Shown: positions 15,961 through 25,489 of the stretch, piece by piece
How positions within the stretch are numbered: the first letter of the stretch is position 1
Layout of the letters: the number at the start of each line of letters is the position of its first letter
Assembly (NCBI GenBank): GCA_034429475.1
Contig: DAOUGD010000294.1
Location: 1-64,000, forward strand
Direction of reading: 5' to 3'
Source of the DNA: JAKQHY01 sp034429475
GTDB lineage: Bacteria; Chloroflexota; Anaerolineae; B4-G1; SLSP01
DNA length: 64,000 nucleotides
The notes under the pieces: generated by a model
Database searches by the model: none
What the model saw: the letters and a program-made list of their open reading frames with translations, nothing else
Told to the model about the DNA's origin: nothing
Translations under genes and position numbers: made by a program

Positions 15961-18900
15961 ATGTTTACAAGATTTAAAAATTCACCCCTGGCATTGGTCG
16001 CGACCATCTGTATGTTGTCTTTGGCGATGGTGGCGGGTTTTCTGCTTCTTATGCAACCAAAGCAAGCATCCTCTTCTGGGCTGGCGGCTACCATCATTAT
16101 GGCGCCGCAAGCTGAACCTGACAGCGTCACGGTGGCGGGCAACTTGCAGTCCGAGTTGGGCTGCCTGGAAAACGCCAATCCCGGCGGCGGCGGCGACTGG
16201 GAACCGGCCTGCCTGGCAGCTCATCTGACCTACGACGCCAACGACGCCGTCTGGCAGGGAAGCTGGTCGTTGCCGGCCGGCAGCTATGAGTACAAGGCAG
16301 CCCTCAACAATAGCTGGGATGAGAACTATGGCGCGGGCGGCGCGGCGGGCGGCGCCAATATTCCCCTCTCTGTCACCACCGCGATGACCGTTAACTTCTT
16401 CTACGACCACCAGAGCCACTGGATCATTGACGATGTGAACGCGATCATCGCTACGGCGGCCGGCAACATGCAGAGCGAACTGGGCTGTAGTGGCGACTGG
16501 GATCCCGGCTGCCTCCGCTCGTGGCTGCAAGACCTCGACGACGACGGTATCTACACGTTGGAGGCCACTGGCATCCCGGCCGGCGCCTATGAGTTCAAGG
16601 TCGCCATTGACCAGGGCTGGACGGAAAGTTACGGCATCGGCGGCGGCAATGACAATATTCCCGTTGCCATCAACGATCCTACCGACCGGCTCCTCATCAC
16701 CTGGGACTCCGTCTCCAAAATCCCCACCGCCGAGGTGCAGGCCACCGTTGGCCCTTACACGATCACGCTGGTGGGTAATCTGCAATCCGAGCTAGGCTGT
16801 GTGGGTGACTGGTCGCCGACCTGCACCAACACAATGCTCACGGATATGGGCAACGGCGTTTGGCGCGGCGAGTTCGAGATCGTCACCACCACCGTCCCCT
16901 ATACCTGGGAATATAAGATCGCGCTGGATGGGGCGTGGACAGAAGCCTATCCCGCAAACAACGTCGCCCTTCCCCTCACGGATATGACCACCACCGTGCG
17001 CTTCTACTATGATCACAAGACGCACGCGGTGTTGGACGACGTCAATGACTTCGTGGCGGTGGCGGCGGGCGGTTTCCAGAGCGAGCTGGGGTGTTCCGGC
17101 GACTGGCAGCCGGAGTGCGTCCGCACGCTGCTGACCGATGTGGACGGCGACGGCGTCTATCGCTTCCAGACGCTGAAAATCCCGGCGGGAAGTTATGAGT
17201 TCAAGGTAGCGCTGGACGAGGGGTGGACGACCAGTTACCCCGGCGGCAACGTCACCTTGAATGTGCCCGAAGACGGCGCCAACGTCATCATCTCCTGGGA
17301 CTCGGCCACTACCAACGTCAGCCACCTCGTGCAGAGCAGCGCGACGCTGGCGCAGGCCCCGGTGACGCACACCATCCAGGACGACCTCTTCTATTTCGTG
17401 ATGACCGACCGCTTCCAGGATGGCAGCGCGGCCAACAACCAGGGCGGCCTGACCGGCGACCGCTCTGTCCACGGCTACGATCCGACCAACGTGGCTTACT
17501 ATCACGGCGGCGACATTGCCGGCCTGAGCGCGGGGCTGGATTATCTGGATGGGATGGGCGTCACGGCGATTTGGGTCACGCCCGTTTTCGACAACAACCC
17601 GGTGCAGGGCAATTACACCGGCTATCATGGCTACTGGATCCGCGACTTCACCACCACCGACGCGCACCTGGGCAGCGATGCGGAGTTGACCGCTTTCATC
17701 ACGGCGGCGCACGCGCGCGGCATAAAGGTCTTCCTGGACATCGTCGTCAACCACACTGCCGACCTCAACGAGTATCAGGGCGGCGTGTATAGCTACCGCA
17801 ATAAGACCGACTTCCCCTACCGGGATGCAAGCGGCGTGGCGTTTGAGGACCGCGATTACCTCAATGGCGTGTTCCCCACCCTGAGCGCGACCGTCAGCTT
17901 CCCCTACGTCCCCGTCACCACCACCAACCTGCGCGGCCCGGCCTGGCTCAACAACCCCATCTACTATCACAACCGGGGCAACATCGCCAACTGGGACGAC
18001 GCGGAGCAATCCGTCTATGGGGATTTCTCCGGCCTGGACGACCTCTTCACCGAGCAGCCGTTTGTTCAGCAGGGGATGATTGACATCTATAAGGGCTGGG
18101 TGGACTTCGGCGTGGATGGCTTCCGCATTGACACGGTGAAGCACGTCAACATGGAGTTCTGGCAGGCCTTCGCGCCCGAAATCCTGGATTACGCCGCGAC
18201 CCAGGGCAACCCCGACTTCTTCTTCTTCGGCGAAGTGTACAGCGGCGACCGCTACGTGCTCAGTCGCTACACCCGCGAGGGGATGCTCCCCGCCGTCCTC
18301 GACTTCCGCTTCCAGGGCCAGGCGACCAACTTCGCCAACGGCGCGAATGCCGTCACCCTCCAATCGCTGTTTGCCGATGACGACTACTTCACGGACGCGG
18401 ACAGCAACGCTTACCAGCTCACCACCTTCCTCAGCAACCACGACGCGATTGGCCGCCTGGGCGCTTCTCTGGCGAGCAATAACACCGGCGCGGCGGACGC
18501 CGAACTTCTGGCCCGCGACACGTTGGCGCACGGCCTGCTCTACTTCGCGCGCGGCGTCCCCGTCGTCTACTACGGCGACGAGCAGGGCTTCACCGGCGAT
18601 GGCGGCACGGAAGGCGCGCGGCAGGATATGTTCGCCTCGCAGGTGGCCTCTTATCAGGACGACGACCAGATCGGCACGACGGACACCCCCGTTGACGACA
18701 ACTTCGACGAAACGCACCCGATCTACGTCACGTTGGGCGAATTCGCCGCGCTGTATCAGGCGCATCCCGCGCTGCGCTATGGCGCGCAGATTCACCGTTA
18801 TGCGGCGGACGCGGCCGGCGTCTACGCCTTCTCCCGCATTGACCGCGCCGAGAAGGTGGAATACGTCCTGGCCTTCAACAACGCCGAAGTCGCGCAAACG

Positions 18901-21900
18901 GCCGTCTTCACCACCTTCGAGGCCGAGATGGACTTCACCGCCATCTACACCGGCGGAAACGTCGCCGTCCCGGCGGCGCTGACCGCCGACGCCAACCGGC
19001 AACTCACCGTGACCGTCCCGGCGCTCGGCTTCGTCATCTACCGGGCGGACGCGGCCCTGACCGACACGCTGGCCGCCCCCGGCATCGTCTTCAGCGCGCT
19101 GGCCGACGGCGACGAAATCGCCGGTGAGAACGGGCTGGCCGAAATCGCCGTGACCCTCGACGCCGATGGGCTGGCCGAAGTCACCTTTGCGGTGATGGTG
19201 GGCGACGCGCTGGAATACGAGGTCATCGGCGTGGACACCAACGCGCCGTATCGCGTCTTCTTCGACGTGAGCGACCTGGCCCTCGGCACGCCGGTGCGCA
19301 TCCGGGCCATCGTCAACGACCTTTCCGGGCACTACGCTTTCGCTGACGTGTCTGTGACGGTGGGTGAATACGTCGAGCCGGTCACGGGCGACCAGTACGC
19401 CATCATCCACTACCACCGCCCCGCCGGCGATTACGGCGATTGGAGCAGCAGCAGTTCCAGTGACTACTGGGGCCTGCACCTCTGGGGCAACGCGATTCAT
19501 CCTGATGAGGGCACAAGCTGGGATCAGCCCAAGAAATTCGCCGGGGTGGACGACTTCGGCGCGTATGTAGCGCTCCGCTTGCAGGATACCACGCAGCCGG
19601 TCAACTACATCGTCCATCGGGGCAACGACAAGGACACTCCCAACGACCGCAACTTCGATCCTGCCGCGATGCCGGAACTCTGGATCGTGCAAGGCGACGC
19701 GGCGAATTACGGCTCGCGTGCCGAGGCGCAGGGCTACGTCACCATCCACTACACCCGCACCCTGGGGGACTTCGCCGGGTGGGGGCTGCATCTGTGGCAG
19801 GATGGTTATAATATGACCAATTGGAATGCGCCACACATGCCCGATGGTTACGACGATTTTGGCGCGTACTTCATCATCAGCGACACGCTTTACCCGTCAC
19901 TGGACTTCACGAAGGCGCTCAACTTCATTGTCCATAACGGCGACACGAAAGACACGGACAACGACCGCAGCTTGCTCCCCACCGCGCTGCCCGCCATCTG
20001 GCTGGAGCAAGGGAACGTCGCCGTCAACGCCCATCGCGGCGCGATTGAGGACTTCGCCGTCATCCACTATCGCCGCACCGCCGGCGACTACGGCGACTAT
20101 GCCAGCAGCGACTTCAACGACTTCTGGGGCGTGCATACCTGGAACGACGCTCCCGACCCCGGTTGGGCTACGCCCTACAAATCCGTGGGAACGGATGACT
20201 TTGGCGTCATCTTCGAGATTCCACTGACAGGGCACAACAGCTTCGGCTACATCCTGCATCGCGGTGGCGACAAAGACCCCGGCCCTGACCAATCCCTCGA
20301 TTTAGTCAACACCGGCTACGAAATCTGGGTGGGACAGGGGTTAGCCGGCGATACCGGTCTCCAGGATCAATACCATCACCCCGCCATCCCCATGGCGCGG
20401 ATGAAAACCACCGCCGCCGGCGATCTGAGCAAAGCGCAGGCCTACTGGCTGGCCGAGGACACGCTCGCGTGGAGCATCGCTTCCAATACGGCGCTGGATT
20501 TCTTCCTCTACTACGACGCGGACGCCGGTTTGACGTTAGACGCGGATGGCATAAGCGGCGGCAGCCATATCACCCTCACCGTGGGCGAAAGCGTGACCGG
20601 CGCGATTGCGGCGAAGTTCCCGCATCTGGAGGGCTTGCCCACGTTGTTGATTGATGCGGCTGACCTGACGCTCGTGCCAGACATCCTCAAGAGCCAGTTC
20701 GCCATTGCCGCTTACGACGGCGCGGGTGAATTGGTGGACGCCACCGGCCTGCAAATCCCCGGCGTGCTGGACGACCTCTACACCTACACCGGCGACCTGG
20801 GCATCTCCTACGCCAACCAGACGCCCACGCTGCGCCTCTGGGCGCCCACCGCGCAGGACGTCATCTTCCACCTGTTCGCCGATGCGCTCACCACGACCAC
20901 CAGCGTTACCTACCCGATGGCCTACGACGCCGACTTTGGCGTGTGGAGCCTCGTCGGCGAGCCGGACTGGACGGGCCAATACTACCTCTACGAAGTCGTC
21001 GTCTACGCGCCGGCCGCGCAGGCTATCGTCCACAACCTCGTCACCGACCCCTATGCGGTCAGCCTTTCGATGAACAGCAAGCGCAGCCAAATCGTTGACC
21101 TGAACGATCCGGCCCTGGCGCCGGCGGGTTGGGACACGCTGGCGAAGCCGGAGCTGGTCGCGCCGGAAGACATCGTCATCTACGAGCTGCACGTCCGCGA
21201 CTTCAGCGCGAATGACCCCAGCGTTCCCGCCGCGTATTCTGGCACGTTCAAGGCGTTCACCATGCCAGGCTCCAATGGCATCCAGCACTTGCAAGCGCTG
21301 GCGGACGCCGGGCTGACGCACCTGCACCTGCTCCCCATCATGGACATCGCTACCATCAATGAGGACAAGTCCACCTGGCAAGACGCCGACTACGACCTGC
21401 TGGCGACCTATCCGCCCAGCTCCACCATGCAGCAAGCGGCCCTCGCGCCTTACCGCGACCTCGATGGCTTCAACTGGGGCTACGATCCGCTGCACTACGG
21501 CGTGCCGGAAGGCAGCTACGCCACGAACCCCGACGGCACAACCCGCATCGTCGAGTTCCGCGAGATGGTGCAGGCGCTCAATGCGATGGGACTGCGCGTG
21601 GTGGTGGACGTGGTCTACAATCACACCAACGCCAGCGGCCAATCGCCTAATTCCGTGCTGGATCGCATCGTGCCGGGCTACTATCATCGCCTCAACGCCA
21701 GCGGGCAGGTGGAAAGCAGCACGTGCTGCGCCAACACCGCCAGCGAGCACGCGATGATGGAGAAGTTGATGGTAGACACGCTCCTCATCTGGGCGCGGGA
21801 CTACAAAGTGGATGGGTTCCGCTTCGACCTGATGGGCCACCACATGAAGTCCAACATGCTCAACGTGCGCGCCGCGTTGGATGACCTGACCCTGGCGGAA

Positions 21901-23673
21901 GATGGCGTGGATGGTTCGGCCATCTACGTGTACGGCGAGGGCTGGAACTTCGGCGAGGTGCAGGACAACGCGCGCGGCGTCAACGCAACGCAGGCGAACA
22001 TGGCCGGGACGGGTATCGGCACGTTCAACGACCGGGCGCGCGACGGCGTGCGCGGCGGCGGCCCCTTCGACAGTGGCGAGGATATGCGGCGCAACCAGGG
22101 CTTCATCAACGGTCTCTACTACGATCCCAACGCCTGGAACAGCGGCGCGCCAGCGGAACTGGATCGCCTGCTCAACGCTGCCGACCTCATCCGTGTAGGG
22201 TTGGCCGGCAACCTGGCCGACTACACCTTCATCGGGGCGGCCGGCGCGGAAGTCAGCGGCGACGAGGTGCTGTACAACGGCTCGCCGGCCGGCTACACCG
22301 CCGACCCGCAGGAAAACATTATCTACATCTCCAAGCACGATAATCAGACGCTCTACGACAACAACCAGTACAAGCTGCCGGATGACGCGACGATGGACGA
22401 GCGCGTCCGCGCGCAGAACGTCGGCCTGAGTATCGTCAGCCTGGCGCAGGGCGTGCCCTTCATGCAGGCCGGCAGCGACCTGCTGCGCTCCAAATCGCTC
22501 GACCGCGACAGCTACAACTCCGGCGACTGGTTCAACAAGCTCGACTTCACCTACCAGGACAACAACTGGGGCGTCGGCCTGCCGCCGGCGGCCGTCGGCG
22601 GGCAGTCGGACAACTGGCCGGTGATGGCCCCGCTGCTCGGCAACCCCGACCTCAAGCCCACCCACACCGACATCCTCAGCAGCGCCCACCACCTCCAGGA
22701 CATGCTGGCGATCCGCAAGAGCACACCGCTCTTCCGCCTGGAAACGCAGGCTGAAATCCAGCAGCGCCTGGCCTTCCACAACACCGGCCCTGCCCAGATT
22801 CCGGGGCTGATCGTGATGAGCCTCTCCGACATAGATGGCGCGCTGGACTCGCCGTACAGCCTGGTCGTCGTCCTCTTCAACGCCAACGATGAGGCGCAGA
22901 CCTTCACCGAGGCGGCGCTCATCGGCGCGGATCTGGAACTACACCCGGTGCAGGTAAACGGCTACGATCCGGTGGTCAAAACGGCAACCTTCAACCCGGC
23001 GACCGGCGCGTTCTCCGTGCCTGCGCGCACCACGGCAGTCTTTGTGCTGGCAGCGCAAGACATTGTTGTGACGCCGCTCGCCCTTTCCGTAACCCTGGAT
23101 ACCGGGATGACCACCACGCAAGTCCTCACGGTGAGCAACCTCGGCGGCGTGAATCTCGTCTGGCAACTGCTTGAATCGCCTGATGTTCCCTGGTTGACGG
23201 TGGATTGGGAAACCGTGGTCGGCCTGCCGATCACCACGCCCCCCGGCGAGGAGGACACGGCGCTGGCGCTGTTCGATGCGGACGGCTTGCTCCCTGGCGT
23301 CTACACCACCACGCTGACCATCTCCAGCAACGACCCCGACGAACCGGCCATCAGCATCCCCGTGACGCTGACCGTGCCATGCCACGCGGCGGCTATCACG
23401 TCCCTGACGAGCGACAGCCCGGTGATGCTGGGCGAGACGCTGCACTTCACGGCGACGGTCTCCGGCAGCACGCCCATCACCTACACCTGGAACTTCGGCG
23501 GCGCGGGGACGCAGGGCGGGACGGACACGAACCCGACCTTCACCTACGCGGCGGCGGGCACGTACACCGTGACGCTCACCGTGGCGAATGGCTGTGGCAC
23601 GGACATGGAAACCCTCCTGGTAACAGTGGCGCCGTCCACTTACAAGATCTTCCTACCACTTGTGATGCACTAA
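15961..23673 (+). CDS. Secreted amylopullulanase with two GH13 units
   Basis: The 2570-residue starch- and pullulan-degrading enzyme has a signal peptide (helix about residues 12-33). Four X25 domains follow (16129-17330), each with GNLQSELGC-GDW. The first GH13 alpha-amylase unit (17370-19050) has catalytic Asp724 (GFRID), Glu758 (FGEVY) and Asp828 (LSNHD). An Ig-like domain and three CBM41 glucan-binding modules (about 19390-20360) come next. A pullulanase unit (20390-23050) has YNHTNASG, Asp1956 (GFRFD), Glu1993 (YGEGW) and Asp2127 (SKHDN). A BACON-like domain, a PKD domain and the tail YKIFLPLVMH close the protein. All six catalytic residues are present, so both units should be active. 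ATG 15961 follows AAAGGAGAG; the longer frame from 15907 is not supported. Confidence 0.93.
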   Translation: MFTRFKNSPLALVATICMLSLAMVAGFLLLMQPKQASSSGLAATIIMAPQAEPDSVTVAGNLQSELGCLENANPGGGGDWEPACLAAHLTYDANDAVWQGSWSLPAGSYEYKAALNNSWDENYGAGGAAGGANIPLSVTTAMTVNFFYDHQSHWIIDDVNAIIATAAGNMQSELGCSGDWDPGCLRSWLQDLDDDGIYTLEATGIPAGAYEFKVAIDQGWTESYGIGGGNDNIPVAINDPTDRLLITWDSVSKIPTAEVQATVGPYTITLVGNLQSELGCVGDWSPTCTNTMLTDMGNGVWRGEFEIVTTTVPYTWEYKIALDGAWTEAYPANNVALPLTDMTTTVRFYYDHKTHAVLDDVNDFVAVAAGGFQSELGCSGDWQPECVRTLLTDVDGDGVYRFQTLKIPAGSYEFKVALDEGWTTSYPGGNVTLNVPEDGANVIISWDSATTNVSHLVQSSATLAQAPVTHTIQDDLFYFVMTDRFQDGSAANNQGGLTGDRSVHGYDPTNVAYYHGGDIAGLSAGLDYLDGMGVTAIWVTPVFDNNPVQGNYTGYHGYWIRDFTTTDAHLGSDAELTAFITAAHARGIKVFLDIVVNHTADLNEYQGGVYSYRNKTDFPYRDASGVAFEDRDYLNGVFPTLSATVSFPYVPVTTTNLRGPAWLNNPIYYHNRGNIANWDDAEQSVYGDFSGLDDLFTEQPFVQQGMIDIYKGWVDFGVDGFRIDTVKHVNMEFWQAFAPEILDYAATQGNPDFFFFGEVYSGDRYVLSRYTREGMLPAVLDFRFQGQATNFANGANAVTLQSLFADDDYFTDADSNAYQLTTFLSNHDAIGRLGASLASNNTGAADAELLARDTLAHGLLYFARGVPVVYYGDEQGFTGDGGTEGARQDMFASQVASYQDDDQIGTTDTPVDDNFDETHPIYVTLGEFAALYQAHPALRYGAQIHRYAADAAGVYAFSRIDRAEKVEYVLAFNNAEVAQTAVFTTFEAEMDFTAIYTGGNVAVPAALTADANRQLTVTVPALGFVIYRADAALTDTLAAPGIVFSALADGDEIAGENGLAEIAVTLDADGLAEVTFAVMVGDALEYEVIGVDTNAPYRVFFDVSDLALGTPVRIRAIVNDLSGHYAFADVSVTVGEYVEPVTGDQYAIIHYHRPAGDYGDWSSSSSSDYWGLHLWGNAIHPDEGTSWDQPKKFAGVDDFGAYVALRLQDTTQPVNYIVHRGNDKDTPNDRNFDPAAMPELWIVQGDAANYGSRAEAQGYVTIHYTRTLGDFAGWGLHLWQDGYNMTNWNAPHMPDGYDDFGAYFIISDTLYPSLDFTKALNFIVHNGDTKDTDNDRSLLPTALPAIWLEQGNVAVNAHRGAIEDFAVIHYRRTAGDYGDYASSDFNDFWGVHTWNDAPDPGWATPYKSVGTDDFGVIFEIPLTGHNSFGYILHRGGDKDPGPDQSLDLVNTGYEIWVGQGLAGDTGLQDQYHHPAIPMARMKTTAAGDLSKAQAYWLAEDTLAWSIASNTALDFFLYYDADAGLTLDADGISGGSHITLTVGESVTGAIAAKFPHLEGLPTLLIDAADLTLVPDILKSQFAIAAYDGAGELVDATGLQIPGVLDDLYTYTGDLGISYANQTPTLRLWAPTAQDVIFHLFADALTTTTSVTYPMAYDADFGVWSLVGEPDWTGQYYLYEVVVYAPAAQAIVHNLVTDPYAVSLSMNSKRSQIVDLNDPALAPAGWDTLAKPELVAPEDIVIYELHVRDFSANDPSVPAAYSGTFKAFTMPGSNGIQHLQALADAGLTHLHLLPIMDIATINEDKSTWQDADYDLLATYPPSSTMQQAALAPYRDLDGFNWGYDPLHYGVPEGSYATNPDGTTRIVEFREMVQALNAMGLRVVVDVVYNHTNASGQSPNSVLDRIVPGYYHRLNASGQVESSTCCANTASEHAMMEKLMVDTLLIWARDYKVDGFRFDLMGHHMKSNMLNVRAALDDLTLAEDGVDGSAIYVYGEGWNFGEVQDNARGVNATQANMAGTGIGTFNDRARDGVRGGGPFDSGEDMRRNQGFINGLYYDPNAWNSGAPAELDRLLNAADLIRVGLAGNLADYTFIGAAGAEVSGDEVLYNGSPAGYTADPQENIIYISKHDNQTLYDNNQYKLPDDATMDERVRAQNVGLSIVSLAQGVPFMQAGSDLLRSKSLDRDSYNSGDWFNKLDFTYQDNNWGVGLPPAAVGGQSDNWPVMAPLLGNPDLKPTHTDILSSAHHLQDMLAIRKSTPLFRLETQAEIQQRLAFHNTGPAQIPGLIVMSLSDIDGALDSPYSLVVVLFNANDEAQTFTEAALIGADLELHPVQVNGYDPVVKTATFNPATGAFSVPARTTAVFVLAAQDIVVTPLALSVTLDTGMTTTQVLTVSNLGGVNLVWQLLESPDVPWLTVDWETVVGLPITTPPGEEDTALALFDADGLLPGVYTTTLTISSNDPDEPAISIPVTLTVPCHAAAITSLTSDSPVMLGETLHFTATVSGSTPITYTWNFGGAGTQGGTDTNPTFTYAAAGTYTVTLTVANGCGTDMETLLVTVAPSTYKIFLPLVMH

Positions 23674-23689
23674 CGTCGGTAACTCTCTT

Positions 23690-23719
23690 AGAGGGCCGGG
23701 ATTCCCGGCCCTCTTTTTT
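23690..23719 (+). terminator. Rho-independent terminator of the amylopullulanase gene
   Basis: AGAGGGCCGGG (23690-23700) pairs perfectly with CCCGGCCCTCT (23704-23714) around a 3-base loop and runs into T6. It lies 16 bases after the stop codon. Confidence 0.95.
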
Positions 23720-23828
23720 AGGTATGCATTTAGTTTTGTGAATATTGATGCTGTCAGTATTCACAAAACCAAACAATTACAAATCCCGCTTGTTGCGCAA
23801 GTCCTGATCATAGGGCAGAAACCTGCGT

Positions 23829-23834
23829 TATAAT
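23829..23834 (+). promoter_or_regulatory. Likely -10 element for the methyltransferase gene
   Basis: A perfect TATAAT stands about 80 bases before the chosen ATG. No good -35 hexamer is visible at 16-18 bases, so only the -10 is proposed. An ACGTTTCACG repeat fragment lies between it and the gene. Confidence 0.45.
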
Positions 23835-23916
23835 GAAAGTACACCTGCATGAAGCTATCACACCTCACGTTTCACGTCTCATGAGTGGGGTGCAACGCGC
23901 AACGAAAGGGATTGCC

Positions 23917-24528
23917 ATGTCACACGAAGAAATGGTCGCACTCATCCGCCGCCGGGGCGTGCGTGACGCGCACGTGCTGGACGCGCTGGCGCGCGTTTCC
24001 CGCGACGCCTTCGTGCCTGAGATGCAACGTTACGACGCTTACGGCGACTATCCGCTTCCCATCGGGCAGGGGCAGACGATCTCGCAGCCTTACATCGTGG
24101 CATTGATGACAGAAGCGCTGGAACTTGACGAAGGGGAGCGCGTGCTGGAATTGGGCACCGGCTCCGGCTACCAGGCTGCCATCCTCGCCGCGCTGGGGCT
24201 GGACGTGTACACGGTGGAGCGCATCCCCGCGCTCTACGAGGCGGCGCGGGCGCGTCTGGAAGCGCAGGGCTACATCGTTCACTGCAAGCTCGACGACGGC
24301 TACGCCGGCTGGCCGGAGTTTGCCCCCTACGATGGCATCCTCGTCACGGCGGCCCCTGCCGAGGTCCCCGACCCGCTTTGGGCGCAACTGGCCGATGGCG
24401 GGCGGCTCGTCGTCCCCGTTGGTCCGCCGCACGGCTACCAGACTTTGTGGAAATTCATCAAACACGGCGACCGCATCGAACGCGTAGACATGGGCGGCGT
24501 CGCCTTCGTTCCGTTCATCCACGAGTGA
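23917..24528 (+). CDS. pcm: Protein-L-isoaspartate O-methyltransferase
   Basis: The 203-residue cytoplasmic enzyme methylates isoaspartyl residues in damaged proteins with S-adenosylmethionine. Seen are GQGQTISQPY (about residues 50-59), the SAM motif VLELGTGSGYQ (76-86), DDGYAGWPEFAPYDGILV and the C-terminal LVVPVG segment. The frame is open from 23833, but that part is repeat-like DNA; ATG 23917 has AAAGGGA upstream and gives the normal family length. It is probably monocistronic. Confidence 0.92.
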   Translation: MSHEEMVALIRRRGVRDAHVLDALARVSRDAFVPEMQRYDAYGDYPLPIGQGQTISQPYIVALMTEALELDEGERVLELGTGSGYQAAILAALGLDVYTVERIPALYEAARARLEAQGYIVHCKLDDGYAGWPEFAPYDGILVTAAPAEVPDPLWAQLADGGRLVVPVGPPHGYQTLWKFIKHGDRIERVDMGGVAFVPFIHE

Positions 24529-24613
24529 GGAGTTGCGAGTGAGGAGTTGCGAGTGAGGAGTGAGGAGTGAGGAGCAAGACAACGCGCAACTCCTAACTCC
24601 TAACTCCTAGCTC
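24525..24613. repeat. GAGTGAG/CTCCTAA heptad inverted repeats
   Basis: GAGGAGT and GAGTGAG units on the left oppose AACTCCT and AGCTCCT units on the right, forming an imperfect hairpin between convergent genes. It starts within the last bases of pcm. Confidence 0.85.
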
Positions 24614-25366
24614 CTATCTCCTGAGCACCACCAACCGTTTCCCCGGAATCTGCTTGAACGTCGCGCCCTGGCTCACGGCGAGGATGGCCGGGCCGGGGTC
24701 TACCACGAGCGTTCCTGCAATCGCACTCACACCGGCATCGAAGAGCACTGATGAAAGCGGCGTCGTTCCGCCGAGCATCACTACGTAGGCGTCGGGGCGA
24801 CACAGCGCAATCAGGCCATCGAAGGTGTGGTTGAGCAACGACGTCCCCGTGATGGCGACCACGTCGGCTTGGGGCAGCACCTCGGCGGCGCGGTCGGCGG
24901 GCAAGTCGCCCTCGTGCGGATGCAATTCCAGCACCCACAGCGTCTCGGCAATCGTGCGCAGGTGCGGGATGAAGGGGAAGTGCCCCACTACCGCCACTTT
25001 TCGCCCGGCGCCCCGCTCGACGAGAATCTCGGCGGCGTTGATTTCCTCACAGGCGGCCTCGTCCACATCCAGCAGCGCGTTGATCGCCGCGAAGCCCACG
25101 CTCGCCTCCTGTGCGCTCTCCGAGCGGGCCAGCGTCGCCAGCGTCGCCGCCTCCTTATCCAGCAGCCGCCCGGCATCCCGCACCGGCCACCCGCCGCCGT
25201 GATGATGCTCGTCCCCGCCGCCCAGCGTCGAAGACAACCCCGCCCGCAGCCTGCTATCCACCTCAAATGCCGCAATGCTCCAATGCGCGCCGATGCGTAC
25301 GTCCACCGGCTTCGCCCGCGCCGCGTTGGGCGCAATCACCTTCAAAAGTTCAGCAATGATGTCCAT
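24614..25366 (-). CDS. DUF4213/DUF364 protein (putative metal chelation)
   Basis: The 250-residue cytoplasmic protein has an N-terminal DUF4213 half and a Rossmann-like DUF364 half (about residues 105-250; VAVVGHFPFIPHL, DVVAITGTSLLNHT and VVMLGGTTPLS are family-type motifs). DUF364 proteins are linked in databases to metal chelation, often near siderophore or cobalamin genes; no such gene is next to it here. An HHHGGG stretch near residue 53 could bind metal. ATG 25366 follows GAAAGGATTATCT, a good ribosome binding site; the open frame upstream is repeat DNA. Confidence 0.8.
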   Translation of the reverse strand: MDIIAELLKVIAPNAARAKPVDVRIGAHWSIAAFEVDSRLRAGLSSTLGGGDEHHHGGGWPVRDAGRLLDKEAATLATLARSESAQEASVGFAAINALLDVDEAACEEINAAEILVERGAGRKVAVVGHFPFIPHLRTIAETLWVLELHPHEGDLPADRAAEVLPQADVVAITGTSLLNHTFDGLIALCRPDAYVVMLGGTTPLSSVLFDAGVSAIAGTLVVDPGPAILAVSQGATFKQIPGKRLVVLRR

Positions 25367-25384
25367 AGATAATCCTTTCGGGAA

Positions 25385-25441
25385 ATGAGTCATTCGTAAT
25401 TCATAATTCATAATTCGCCGATTCGCTTTTTCGCTGATTCT
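25385..25441. repeat. ATTCGTA/ATTCATA heptads and CGCTTTTT octads
   Basis: A short block of tandem units in the divergent gap between the DUF364 and histidine phosphatase genes. Confidence 0.8.
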
Positions 25442-25454
25442 TGCTTCCTGCTTC

Positions 25455-25482
25455 TTGCTTCTTTTCCCTCCCCTATTATAAT
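25455..25482 (+). promoter_or_regulatory. Leaderless promoter of the histidine phosphatase gene
   Basis: TTGCTT (25455-25460) and TATAAT (25477-25482) are 16 bases apart. The predicted transcription start at about 25489 coincides with the ATG at 25490, and no Shine-Dalgarno sequence fits between. Confidence 0.75.
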
Positions 25483-25489
25483 CCCCCTG

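Noticed and set aside
15912..15977. A 21-codon leader peptide
   Set aside because: Spacing to the upstream Shine-Dalgarno is too long for confidence and the peptide has no attenuation-like codon run.
16792..19836. A 1014-codon open frame antisense to the amylopullulanase
   Set aside because: It mirrors a high-GC gene with strong third-position bias, is rich in Arg, Val, Ala and Gly, has no ribosome binding site and shows no known domain.
20536..22779. A 747-codon antisense frame opposite the pullulanase unit
   Set aside because: Same composition artefact; the sense strand has unmistakable catalytic motifs.
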